From: Sphingobium amiense
GTDB taxonomy: Bacteria > Pseudomonadota > Alphaproteobacteria > Sphingomonadales > Sphingomonadaceae
DNA length: 64,000 bases
Assembly: GCF_003967075.1 (NCBI RefSeq)
Contig: NZ_AP018664.1
Location: 2,666,001-2,730,000 of the forward strand
Direction of reading: 5' to 3'
The position numbers were made by a program, and so were the translations under genes. This document shows positions 27,230 through 35,208 of the stretch, piece by piece. The notes under the pieces are model-generated. The model saw only the letters and a list, made by a program, of their open reading frames with translations, had not been told where the DNA came from and made no database searches. How positions within the stretch are numbered: the stretch's first letter is position 1; every line of letters begins with the position of its first letter.

Positions 27230-28153
27230 TCAAACTGTTGCAACCGTGGCGAGAGGCATGCCTTCATCCCAATAGGGCGGATCGCCGATGCTAAGTTTTA
27301 AATGATCGATCAGCGCGCGCATCTTCGCGGATGGGCCAAGGCCGTTATGATAGGCGATCGTGATCGGCGTCACATCAGGATCGACGCCGATATCTAATAT
27401 TTCGAGCGTGCCATCCCTGACCGCCTGATAGCTGTGGAAAGTCGGTAGCCACGCGATGCCGATCCCCGCGATGGCGGCGTCGCGCATGGCATAGCAGGAC
27501 GTGACCCGGAGCCTCGGCGTCACCCGCGCGACGACGCGCTCGATCTCCGCCTTGAACGTCCAGTCGTCGGGGCCGCGCTCCATATAGTGGATGGCCTTGT
27601 GCTGCTCCAGTTGATCGACCGTCTCCGGCCTGCCATGCCGGTCGAGATAGGACGGGGCGGCCACCAGTGTCCGGCGGCTGATTGTGAGGCGCTCGCTCGC
27701 CATCTTGGGCAGGTCCGCAGGCGCGATGCGCACCAGCGCGTCGAAGCTGCTGCCCAGATCGCTGATCCGGTCGTCGAAGTCCGCCGTGACGCTGACATCC
27801 GGATAGCGATGCATGAAGTCGTAGAGGATCGGCCCCAGATGCAGATCTCCAAAGGCGCGCGGCACGGCGATGCGCAGCGGTCCCGATATTTCACCGCGCC
27901 TCCGCGCCAGATCCTCCTTCGCCTCACGCGTTTCTGCGACGATCCGCCGCGCGCGGTCGAGCAGCGCCAGGCCGTCTTCCGTCAGGGCAAGCTGGCGGCT
28001 GTTGCGGCTCAGTAGCCGGGCGCCCACAGCATGTTCCAGTTCGGTCAGCCGCTCGCTCACGGCGGATTTCGACAGGCGAAGCTGCCGCGCCGCCTCGTTT
28101 ATCGATCCGCAGTCCGCGACTGTCACAAAAGCGATGATGCCGTCGAGCTTCAT
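27230..28153 (-). CDS. LysR-family transcriptional regulator
   Basis: 307 residues with an N-terminal helix-turn-helix (about 15-45; GSINEAARQLRLSKSAVSER) and a LysR substrate-binding domain; the overall pattern is of the DsdC/YafC-like single-domain group common next to hydrolases. It is divergent from the alpha/beta hydrolase gene 145 bases away and likely controls it. A 16-base direct repeat starts one base upstream of its ATG. The sequence is full length and shows no damage even though IS debris abuts its 3' end. Confidence 0.9.
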   Translation of the reverse strand: MKLDGIIAFVTVADCGSINEAARQLRLSKSAVSERLTELEHAVGARLLSRNSRQLALTEDGLALLDRARRIVAETREAKEDLARRRGEISGPLRIAVPRAFGDLHLGPILYDFMHRYPDVSVTADFDDRISDLGSSFDALVRIAPADLPKMASERLTISRRTLVAAPSYLDRHGRPETVDQLEQHKAIHYMERGPDDWTFKAEIERVVARVTPRLRVTSCYAMRDAAIAGIGIAWLPTFHSYQAVRDGTLEILDIGVDPDVTPITIAYHNGLGPSAKMRALIDHLKLSIGDPPYWDEGMPLATVATV

Positions 28154-28191
28154 GGTTCGCCTTTTCCGAGATATCGGTTCGCCTTTTCCGA
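28154..28191. promoter_or_regulatory. Tandem 16-base direct repeat in the LysR/hydrolase intergenic region
   Basis: GGTTCGCCTTTTCCGA occurs twice (28154-28169 and 28176-28191) with a 22-base period, i.e. two helical turns. It overlaps the LysR translation start region and would suit autoregulation by a protein binding one DNA face. Confidence 0.55.
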
Positions 28192-28298
28192 CCTACCCTG
28201 ATCGTTTCGTTCCGAGCATAATGTCAAAGGAGAGCGAATGCCAATCGAGCGATTACAGGCATCTACCGGACTTATCCTGAGATCTGATGGGGGACATC

Positions 28299-29222
28299 AT
28301 GAAGCCGTTTGCCTTGTCTTTGATGCTGTTTGGCATGGCGCTGGCGCCCTTGCCGGCCTCGGCCCAGGATTTCGTCTTTCCGCCCGGTTTCCAGATGAAG
28401 GAGATTGCGACCGACGGGACGACACTGCATGTGCGGATCGGCGGCAAGGGGCCGGCGGTGCTGATGCTGCACGGCTATGGCGAGACGGGCGACATGTGGG
28501 CACCGCTCGCGCGCGACCTCATGCGCGACCATACCGTGATCGTGCCTGACCTGCGGGGCATGGGCCTCTCGGCCAGGCCTGCGTCGGGCTACGACAAGAA
28601 AACGCAGGGCGCCGACATGGCGGGTCTGCTCGACGCGCTGAAGATCGGTCAGGTCGATCTCATCACCCATGATATCGGTAATATGGTCGGCTATGCCTTT
28701 GCGGCGCAGAACCGCGACCGGGTCAAGCGCTTCGTCCTCATGGATGCGCCGCTGCCCGGCGTCGGGCCGTGGGAGGAGATATTGAAGAATCCGCTGCTCT
28801 GGCACTTCCGCTTTGGCGGGCCGGACATAGAGCGACTGGTCGCCGGGCGCGAACGCATCTACCTCGACCGCTTCTGGAACGAGTTCTCGGCCACGCCGGC
28901 CCGGTTCAGCGAAGCCTCGCGCGAACATTATGCCAGCCTCTATGCGCAGCCGGGCGCGATGCATGCGGGTTTCTCCCAGTTCGCGGCCTTCGATCAGGAT
29001 GCGATCGACGACAAAGCCTTCCTCGCCCAGGGCAAGCTGACAATGCCGGTTCTGGCGATCGGCGGGGAGAAGTCCTTTGGCCCGATGATGGCGACCGTCA
29101 TGCGCTATGCCGCGACCGATGTGACCGAAGGCGTGATACCCGACGCCGGCCACTGGCTGATGGAGGAACAGCCCAAGGCAACCATCGCCATGGTCTCCGC
29201 CTTCGTGCGGGGCGGAAAGTGA
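28299..29222 (+). CDS. Secreted alpha/beta hydrolase, epoxide hydrolase/dehalogenase-like
   Basis: 307 residues with a signal peptide (to about residue 22, PASAQ), so probably periplasmic. The oxyanion motif HGYGE (about 59-63), nucleophile elbow THDIGNMVG with Asp125 and a final His in PDAGHWLMEE place it with Asp-nucleophile hydrolases (epoxide hydrolases and haloacid/haloalkane dehalogenases) rather than Ser esterases. The ATG at 28299 has GGGGGAC in front and gives the signal peptide; an ATG at 28287 is less likely. It is divergent from its LysR regulator and overlaps the disrupted cupin gene by four bases (GTGA), so the two formed an operon. Confidence 0.88.
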   Translation: MKPFALSLMLFGMALAPLPASAQDFVFPPGFQMKEIATDGTTLHVRIGGKGPAVLMLHGYGETGDMWAPLARDLMRDHTVIVPDLRGMGLSARPASGYDKKTQGADMAGLLDALKIGQVDLITHDIGNMVGYAFAAQNRDRVKRFVLMDAPLPGVGPWEEILKNPLLWHFRFGGPDIERLVAGRERIYLDRFWNEFSATPARFSEASREHYASLYAQPGAMHAGFSQFAAFDQDAIDDKAFLAQGKLTMPVLAIGGEKSFGPMMATVMRYAATDVTEGVIPDAGHWLMEEQPKATIAMVSAFVRGGK

Positions 29223-29332
29223 GCAGCCGGCTGGCGCCCATGCTGGGATTGGCATCGCTGCTCTTCTCCTACGGTGTCGCCTTCGCGCGGGAGACGCAGA
29301 TCAGGCTCACCCCCGCGGAAATCGACGCTCTA

Positions 29333-30444
29333 GGGCGCGTGGACAAATTGGCTACTGCGCCAACTTCCAGATCAGGTGGCCTATGATGAAGTAGGTTGCG
29401 ATGATGCCAATAGCTGCAAGAAAGCCTGTAAAGCCGGAAACGACTGTGCTGCGGAACCATCCACGTCCTGAAGCGAGCAGGCGCCTTTGCACGATTGCGT
29501 TTGTCGTGGCTGCCGAGAGCACCGCGACGATCACAACGAGGATTGTCAGCACTTCCATGTAACCATGCTCGCACGGAACCGGGCTTTCGCCAAACGATTG
29601 CCGCATGGGTTAGCGATTGACGTGGCACACTTGCCTTGATTCAAGGCTGCTTTTTGGAGGCAGGCTTGAGCCGGGGCGATTTAACCGAAGCAGAGTGGCG
29701 CGTTTTAAAGGACTTGCTGCCGATCGAGCCGGAGAACCGTGGCCGAGGCAGGCCACCTGAGCAGAACCGTTCGATCATCAACGGCATTCTCTGGCGGCTC
29801 CGGTGTGGCGCTCCGTGGCGAGACGTGCCGCCCAAATATGGTAGCTGGAACACAATCTATCGGCGGTTCCGACGATGGAGCGAGGCTGGCGTCTGGGAAA
29901 CGGTTGCGGTCACCCTGGCTGAGATCATGGCGGACAGCGGCCACTATAGCATCGACAGCACCACAGTCCGCGCCCACGTCTCGGCAGCGGGCGGAAAAGG
30001 GGGACTCATCGACGCGCTCTTGGCCGCTCGCGGGGCGGGTTCACCAGTAAGCTTCACTGCCTGGCTGATGCCCTCGGACGACCGCTCGCCTTCATTCTGA
30101 CTGGCGGTGAAGCAGCGGACTGCAAGGCGTATGATGCGCTGATCGATTTGCCCGAGCGCGCACCCGATGCCTTCCTTGCAGACAAGGGTTATGACGCCGA
30201 CGCCATCCGCGCGGACCTCGCCGAAAGGACGATCAAGGCCGTCATTCCGGGCCGATCAAACCGCCGTGTGAAAATCCATTATGATCGGGTGCTCTACCGA
30301 CAGCGCAATCGCATCGAGCGCATGTTCGGCCATCTCAAGATCAATCGCGCCATTGCCACCCGCTACGACCAACTGGCCAACAGCTTCCTCGGAATGGTCC
30401 ACCTCGCCACCGCCAGATACTGGCTCAAATTTGTCCACGCCGCC
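29333..30444 (+). mobile_element. IS5-family (IS427-group-like) insertion sequence
   Basis: About 1112 bases. The ends are imperfect inverted repeats: left GGGCGCGTGGACAAATT, right (reverse complement) GGCGGCGTGGACAAATT. A TA duplication within CTAG flanks both ends, as is usual for this group. It carries a two-frame transposase and, unusually, a small membrane-protein frame between the left end and the transposase. Confidence 0.85.
29352..29606 (-). CDS. Small membrane protein carried inside the IS5-family element
   Basis: 84 codons opposite to the transposase and just inside the left inverted repeat. The protein has two hydrophobic segments (MEVLTILVVIVAVLSAATT, about 17-36, and FTGFLAAIGIIATYFIIGHL, about 58-77) joined by a basic loop. 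Translation might instead begin at the ATG at 29558 (68 residues). I do not recognise a family. The coherent membrane topology and the element's extra length compared with the usual 0.85 kb suggest a passenger gene, but expression is unproven. Confidence 0.5.
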   Translation of the reverse strand: MRQSFGESPVPCEHGYMEVLTILVVIVAVLSAATTNAIVQRRLLASGRGWFRSTVVSGFTGFLAAIGIIATYFIIGHLIWKLAQ

Positions 30445-30447
30445 TAG
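29666..30447 (+). CDS. IS5-family transposase, two overlapping frames (-1 frameshift)
   Basis: The first frame (TTG 29666 after GGAGG, to about 30100) encodes the N-terminal half, with LTEAEWRVLKDLLP, RCGAPWRDVPPKYGSWNTIY and the first catalytic Asp in SIDSTTVRAH. The second frame encodes RRALGRSRGGFTSKLHCLAD, ADKGYDADAIR with the second Asp, and RNRIERMFGHLK with the Glu. Joining them needs a -1 shift near GGAAAAGGGGGACTC (about 29992), an A/G run suited to programmed frameshifting. The final stop (30445-30447) uses the target TAG. The product would be about 260 residues. Confidence 0.85.
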
Positions 30448-30592
30448 TCAAGGCCGGCCCGGGCGCTGGAACCTCCGGCGTCGCGGGCATTCAAAGCATC
30501 ATATTGTCGGGCGATCCCACAAAGGAAGGCCCCTACACGATCCAGATCCGCGTTCCGGCACATACCCGGATCGCCGCGCATAGCCACCGGGA

Positions 30593-31429
30593 GGTGCTGT
30601 CAGTCTAATGCGAACTCGTCTCCACCGGATGTATTTCGGACTTGGGATGCCTGCCCTCAGCTCGCGATGGACCACCACTCTGCCAGGGCGGCAGAGCGTC
30701 TCTCCCTGTAGGTCTTTCGGTTAACGAGGTGGCGCTCCAGTGAGAAGTGGTTGTGGAGATTGGCGTGGACTGAGGCGAACTTCTGTAACGCCTTCATCTG
30801 CCTGAAGCGCAGCATCGCCCGCTCTCGTCGCCGAAAAGGCAGGTGGCTGTTTTCCGTCCTGTTGTTGGCCCAGCGTCCGACTTCCTGCCTGTCGCGATTA
30901 CCAAGCTCATTCATTGCGGCACCGTAGGAGCGCAGTCCGTCCGTGGTGATCGCCTCGGGTGATCCATGGCGCTTGAGCGCCTTCTTCATGAAGGCAAGAG
31001 CTGCCCGTTTATCGCGCGTCCTGGTGACGTAGCTCTCGAGAACCTCGCCTTCGTGATCGACGGCACGCCAGATATAGACCATCTCTCCATTGATCTTCAC
31101 GTACATCTCATCGAGGTGCCAGCGCCAGTGGCGGAAGCCTCGCATGCGGCTGATCCGCTGCCGGCGGATGTCCCCCGCAAACAGCGGACCGAACCTGTTC
31201 CACCAGAGCCGCACCGTCTCATGGCAGATGTCGATCCCACGCTCGAACAGCAGATCCTCCACATTCCGCAGCGACAGCGGATAGCGGACATACATCAGCA
31301 CCACGAGCCGGATCACCTCGGGCGACGAGTTGAAGTAGCGGAATGGATTGGCTGGTTTGCGGAGGCGGGGCATGAACCAGCGCCTAACTCCGACATCCTA
31401 ACGGCCGGTGCATTTGCTTTGACAGTGCC
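30593..31429. mobile_element. IS6-family element copy C, intact
   Basis: 837 bases ending in TTTGACAGTGCC on the right. The left end reads GGTGCTGTCAG, where copies A and B have GGCACTGTCAG, so its outermost bases are altered or derive from the target. The flanks (CACCGGGA and CCAACAGG) are not duplicated, which fits recombination or an adjacent deletion after insertion. Confidence 0.9.
30657..31373 (-). CDS. IS6-family transposase
   Basis: 238 residues, full length for the family. The N-terminal part (NPFRYFNSSPEVIRLVVLMY) leads into a helix-turn-helix (about 45-70), then the DDE catalytic core with Asp in WHLDEMY, Asp in TTDGL and Glu in NRTENSH. It works by replicative transposition producing cointegrates. 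It is the only undamaged transposase among the three copies and could act on the ends of all of them. Confidence 0.95.
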   Translation of the reverse strand: MPRLRKPANPFRYFNSSPEVIRLVVLMYVRYPLSLRNVEDLLFERGIDICHETVRLWWNRFGPLFAGDIRRQRISRMRGFRHWRWHLDEMYVKINGEMVYIWRAVDHEGEVLESYVTRTRDKRAALAFMKKALKRHGSPEAITTDGLRSYGAAMNELGNRDRQEVGRWANNRTENSHLPFRRRERAMLRFRQMKALQKFASVHANLHNHFSLERHLVNRKTYRERRSAALAEWWSIAS

Positions 31430-31985
31430 CCAACAGGGCTTTGCCCCCAGCCGCCGAACTACCGCTTCCGTTCAGATCTACCACGCAGTCCGCACTACCG
31501 ATACGGCCGCTTGCCCCACGATGCGGCGTTCCGTTTTCGACCCAAATCGGACGGTCAGCGCGCGATTTTCGACTACCAACAGCGGTCGTTCCTCTAACCG
31601 GCAGGTCGCGACCACTTCAAGCCGTTCCGATGCCGCGGACGGAATGTCGACTTACGCCGGAACCGGTCATTCAAGGTTTCATCAGCCGGCAAGCGCATCC
31701 GCGTGACTCCACGCAGTTCAGCGACTAATCTTTCATTTTTTTGGAAGCGCTCACCTTCTTAGATCGAGCGGATCGCCGAAACCTCTCCGCCTCTCGCGAT
31801 CGGCGTTGCACAGCAGAACATGGCAGGCACTGCCCTGCGCGGGTTGTCTTGGCGTATGGCGACGGTCGATCGGAACCCAGCCAGGCGGCGGCGCGCCGCA
31901 AAATGGGATGGAGCGCGCAACCGCCGGTGCCGGCAGAGCTCCCGCCGCCAGATTGAGGCAAGCAGCAGCCGTTAGCCATGCCGCG
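31430..31985. other. Non-coding stretch between IS6 copy C and hemN
   Basis: About 550 bases with no gene I can support. Short frames on both strands look random. A motif at 31531-31558 (TTTTCGACCCAAATCGGACGGTCA) resembles one left of IS6 copy A at about 14461-14485, so it may be a dispersed repeat. Confidence 0.4.
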
Positions 31986-33290
31986 CTAGACCGCATGGCT
32001 GAAACGCCTTTCCTCGGCCGCCAGATAGGCGTCGAATCGTGCTGCAATGGCCCGCGCATAGGGACGAGCGGCCGGCGTCAGAAGCATGCGTCCCTCGCTG
32101 CGCCGGACCAGCCCCAGCGCCTCTAAATCCGACAGATCGGGCATGGGTGTCTCACCCGGATGGGCCTCGCCCCGGCAGAGCAGTGCCTCTATGATGCGCC
32201 CCCGCCGCCGGTCTTCCCCATCGCGGATGAGCCCGCGGGTGGCAGTAAGCCGGCCGGCAGCGATCCGCTCGCGCCAGGCCCCGGCGCGCTTCTCATTCTG
32301 GACTAGCAGATCGGGAAAGGCGCTGATCGCGCTCGCGCCCATTCCGATGAGTATGTCGGCGTCATCGTCGGTGAAGCCTTGGAAATTGCGCCGCAGCCTC
32401 CCCTCGCGCGTGGCGTGCGCCAGCCCGTCCCCAGGGAGGGCGAAATGGTCGAAACCGACCGCTTCATACCCCGTGTCGATCAGCCGATCGTGCCCCTGCG
32501 CCGCCATGGCGAAGCGGGTTGCCAAATCCGGCAGGTCGTTGGCGTCGATCCGCTGCTGGCGCGGCAGCAGGCGTGGCATATGGGCATAGCCAAACAGCGC
32601 GATCCGTGCGGGCGCAAGCACGATGCTGGCGTCCAGCGTAGCGATGAGGTCTTCAATTGTCTGTCCCGGCAGGCCGTACATCAGGTCGAAACCGGTCGCC
32701 ACGCCGGCGCGGGCGAAGCCCTCCACCGCGCGCTTCACCAGGTCGTGCGGCTGAATGCGACCGATCCGCGCCTGCACCGCCGGTGCGAAGGTCTGCACGC
32801 CCAGATTGACGCGACTCACCCCCATGGCCGCCATCGTCGTGATCCATTGGTTGTCCAGTCGGCGGGGGTCCAGCTCCACCGAGATCTGCGCATCATGCGC
32901 ATCGAAACAGCGGCTCAGCTGTTGCGACAACCGGACGAAATCGACCAGCGGCAGGGAATTGGGACTGCCCCCGCCAAAGGCGATGCGCCGCACCCGGCCG
33001 CGGCCGGACAAACGCGTGGCAATCATTGCTATTTCGCGCTCCAGCGCCTCGATATAGGCAGTCAGGCGTTGGATGCGATTAGCCGCTCCGGTGTTGCAGC
33101 CGCAATACCAGCAGATATCATGACAATAGGGAATATGGACATAGAGGGAGAGCGACGTGTCCGTCTCCAGTGCGTCCAGCCGTGCCATCAATTCAGCCTC
33201 TCCCACAGCATCGCTGAACTGGGCTGCGGTGGGATAGCTGGTGTAGCGCGGCACCGGACGCGCGAGCAGATCGTGATAATAGGTCCACAT
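31986..33290 (-). CDS. hemN: Oxygen-independent coproporphyrinogen III oxidase
   Basis: A 434-residue radical-SAM enzyme that decarboxylates coproporphyrinogen III to protoporphyrinogen IX without oxygen, in the cytoplasm. The HemN cluster motif C-x3-C-x2-C-x-C is present at Cys56, 60, 63 and 65 (CHDICWYCGC), followed by GGGSPN in the SAM site and a C-terminal HemN domain. The ATG at 33290 is preferred over the GTG two codons upstream. Two FNR-like boxes lie in front, and the gene sits beside the cbb3 oxidase locus, which needs haem at low oxygen. Confidence 0.95.
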   Translation of the reverse strand: MWTYYHDLLARPVPRYTSYPTAAQFSDAVGEAELMARLDALETDTSLSLYVHIPYCHDICWYCGCNTGAANRIQRLTAYIEALEREIAMIATRLSGRGRVRRIAFGGGSPNSLPLVDFVRLSQQLSRCFDAHDAQISVELDPRRLDNQWITTMAAMGVSRVNLGVQTFAPAVQARIGRIQPHDLVKRAVEGFARAGVATGFDLMYGLPGQTIEDLIATLDASIVLAPARIALFGYAHMPRLLPRQQRIDANDLPDLATRFAMAAQGHDRLIDTGYEAVGFDHFALPGDGLAHATREGRLRRNFQGFTDDDADILIGMGASAISAFPDLLVQNEKRAGAWRERIAAGRLTATRGLIRDGEDRRRGRIIEALLCRGEAHPGETPMPDLSDLEALGLVRRSEGRMLLTPAARPYARAIAARFDAYLAAEERRFSHAV

Positions 33291-33324
33291 CCACACGTGA
33301 TCGCACGGGCGCGGTCAGTGCACA

Positions 33325-33338
33325 TTGCGCCATGTCAA
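33325..33338. promoter_or_regulatory. FNR/FixK-like box 1
   Basis: TTGCG-CCAT-GTCAA in the hemN/ompW divergent region. It matches TTGNN-N4-NTCAA with the TTG...CAA core intact. Confidence 0.5.
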
Positions 33339-33346
33339 ATAACGCG

Positions 33347-33360
33347 TTGCGCCGGATCAA
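33347..33360. promoter_or_regulatory. FNR/FixK-like box 2
   Basis: TTGCG-CCGG-ATCAA, 22 bases from box 1 and on the same DNA face. Closer to the consensus TTGAT-N4-ATCAA, with two mismatches. It may serve hemN, ompW or both. Confidence 0.6.
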
Positions 33361-33420
33361 TGTCCAATCGGCCGGTGGGGCGCAAAGGGCAGTCACCAAC
33401 CAGAAGGGAAGGAGACCCCT

Positions 33421-34083
33421 ATGAACAGGACAGTCCTATTGCTGGGTGCCGCAGCCATTGCCGGCGCGCTCGCCACGCCGGCGCAGGCGAAACAGGGCGA
33501 TGTGCTGATCCGCCTGCGCGGCATCATCGTCGCGCCCAACGAAAAAAGTGGTAGTGTGCTGCCTGGGTTCCCCGGCGAAAAGGTGAGCATCGATAATGCA
33601 ATCGCGCCGGAGATCGACTTCACCTGGATGGCAGCCGACCATATCGGCTTCGAACTGATCGCAGCGACCACCAAGCATAGCGCCAGTGGTCGTACCGGCA
33701 CGACGGGCAGCATCGGCAAGCTCGCTTCCACTTGGGTGCTGCCACCGACGCTCACGGCGCAATATCATATCCTGCCCCAGGGCAAGGTACGTCCATATGT
33801 AGGTGCCGGCATCAACTACACGCTGTTCTACAATGAGGACGCTTCCACGGCTCTGGAGGGCGCTGTCGGCAAGACCAAGGTGCACATGTCCGACAGCTTC
33901 GGCTGGGCGGCGCAGGCCGGCGTGGACATCGACCTGACCGATAAGGTCTTCCTGAACTTCGACATCAAATATATCGACATCGACACCAACGCGCGGCTTA
34001 GCACGAGCGCTGCGGGCGTGCAGAAGGTCCATGTGGAGCTAGACCCACTGGTCTTCGGCGTTGGCTTGGGTATGCGCTTCTGA
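33421..34083 (+). CDS. ompW: OmpW-family outer-membrane protein
   Basis: 220 residues: signal peptide (to about 23, PAQA), then an eight-strand beta-barrel with the OmpW pattern (GDVLIRLRGIIVAPNE near the start, LPPTLTAQYHILPQGKVRPYVGAG in the middle) and a terminal Phe (GLGMRF). OmpW proteins form small hydrophobic channels and in several bacteria are induced by FNR at low oxygen. An AAGGAG ribosome site precedes the ATG. It is divergent from hemN with FNR-like boxes in between, and is followed by a hairpin. Confidence 0.92.
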   Translation: MNRTVLLLGAAAIAGALATPAQAKQGDVLIRLRGIIVAPNEKSGSVLPGFPGEKVSIDNAIAPEIDFTWMAADHIGFELIAATTKHSASGRTGTTGSIGKLASTWVLPPTLTAQYHILPQGKVRPYVGAGINYTLFYNEDASTALEGAVGKTKVHMSDSFGWAAQAGVDIDLTDKVFLNFDIKYIDIDTNARLSTSAAGVQKVHVELDPLVFGVGLGMRF

Positions 34084-34088
34084 CCTCC

Positions 34089-34123
34089 GAGAGGGGTGCC
34101 GCCGCTGAAACGGTGCCCTTCTC
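34089..34123 (+). terminator. Hairpin after ompW
   Basis: GAGAGGGGTGCCG and CGGTGCCCTTCTC pair over 13 positions (three G-T) around a 9-base loop, six bases after the ompW stop; TGTTTG follows, so the T-run is weak. Confidence 0.55.
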
Positions 34124-34178
34124 TGTTTGCGGGTATCCGAACCATTGACCGCCCAACTGGTCCTGCCACTATGCGGCC

Positions 34179-35186
34179 ATGCGCATCGCGATCTTCGGCA
34201 CCAAAGACTATGATCGGCAGTTCCTGAGCGGGGCCAATATTGTGCACGGGCATGAGCTCCATTTCCTGGAACCCCGGCTGGATGAGAGCACGGCGCCTCT
34301 GGCGCAGGGGTTTCCGGCTGTTTGCATCTTCGTCAACGACCGGGCCGACGCTGCCGTGCTGGAACGGCTGGCGGCGCAAGGCACGCGGCTGGTGGCGTTG
34401 CGCTGTGCGGGGTACAACAATACCGACCTCCGGGCTGCGGCGAGGCTGGGTGTCGCTGTCGTACGGGTGCCAGCCTATTCGCCGCATGCCGTCGCCGAGT
34501 TCACTATTGCGCTGCTGCTGGCACTCGACCGCAAGGTGCATCGCGCTTGGGCGCGGGTGCGGGAGAATAATTTTTCCTTAGACGGCCTGATTGGCCGCAA
34601 CCTGCACGGTCGTACCGCAGGTGTCATCGGCACCGGCCGGATCGGCGCGCTGGTGGCGCGCACGCTGCAACTAGGCTTCGGCTGCCAAGTGTTGGCGAGC
34701 GACGTCGTCGAGGATCCGGAGCTGGCGGCGATAGGCGTTTCCTATGTGCCGTCCGCCGAGTTGTTGGAGCGGGCCGAGATCGTCTCGCTGCATTGCCCGC
34801 TGACACCCAAGACGCGCCATATCATTGACGCCGATGCAATTGCGAAGGCGCGCGAGGGACTGGTAATCGTCAACACGAGCCGTGGTGCGCTCATCGACAC
34901 GCGGGCGCTGATCGCCGGACTCAAGGCCCGCAGGATCGGCGGCGTCGCGCTCGACGTCTATGAGCAGGAGGCCGATCTCTTCTTCGAGGACCTGTCGAAC
35001 GAGATCATCGAAGACGACGATTTCCAGCGCCTTCTGACCTTCCCCAACGTCCTCGTCACCGGGCACCAGGCCTTCCTGACGCAGGAGGCGCTGGAGGGCA
35101 TCGCCGAAACGACGCTGGGGAACATTAGCGATTTCGAGGCGGGACGGCCTCTCGCGAACAGCATCGATCCGGCGCTGGCACGGTAG
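34179..35186 (+). CDS. ldhA: D-2-hydroxyacid dehydrogenase, D-lactate dehydrogenase-like
   Basis: 335 residues of the D-isomer-specific 2-hydroxyacid dehydrogenase family. The NAD site is G-T-G-R-I-G at 151-156, with Asp following in LASDVV; the catalytic Arg lies in NTSRGALIDT (about 235), and a Glu and the His of TGHQAFLT follow. The length and the E-Q-E-A-D-L-F-F-E-D insertion fit fermentative D-lactate dehydrogenase, which reduces pyruvate to D-lactate. Beside hemN, ompW and the cbb3 genes, it probably regenerates NAD when oxygen is short. Confidence 0.88.
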   Translation: MRIAIFGTKDYDRQFLSGANIVHGHELHFLEPRLDESTAPLAQGFPAVCIFVNDRADAAVLERLAAQGTRLVALRCAGYNNTDLRAAARLGVAVVRVPAYSPHAVAEFTIALLLALDRKVHRAWARVRENNFSLDGLIGRNLHGRTAGVIGTGRIGALVARTLQLGFGCQVLASDVVEDPELAAIGVSYVPSAELLERAEIVSLHCPLTPKTRHIIDADAIAKAREGLVIVNTSRGALIDTRALIAGLKARRIGGVALDVYEQEADLFFEDLSNEIIEDDDFQRLLTFPNVLVTGHQAFLTQEALEGIAETTLGNISDFEAGRPLANSIDPALAR

Positions 35187-35208
35187 CGCCTCTCGGTGCC
35201 AGCGCTGT

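Larger units (their letters stand above)
29219..30592 (+). pseudogene. Cupin-domain gene split by an IS5-family element and cut by IS6 copy C
   Basis: The 5' part (GTG 29219 to 29332) encodes a signal peptide and RETQIRLTPAEIDAL. If the IS at 29333-30444 and one TA are removed, the frame continues without a break from 30447: VKAGPGAGTSGVAGIQSIIL, then SGDPTKEGPYTIQIRVPAHT and RIAAHSHRE. The HSHRE is the first metal-binding motif of a cupin. The rest of the barrel is missing because IS6 copy C begins at 30593. The product was probably a small secreted cupin co-expressed with the hydrolase. Confidence 0.85.

Noticed and set aside
14599..31429. Classical composite transposon with intact outer ends
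   Set aside because: Copy A lacks its right part and no common flanking duplication exists, so only an IS-bounded segment can be claimed.
30585..31437. Eight-base target duplications around IS6 copies
   Set aside because: I compared the flanks of all three copies and found no duplicated octamer.
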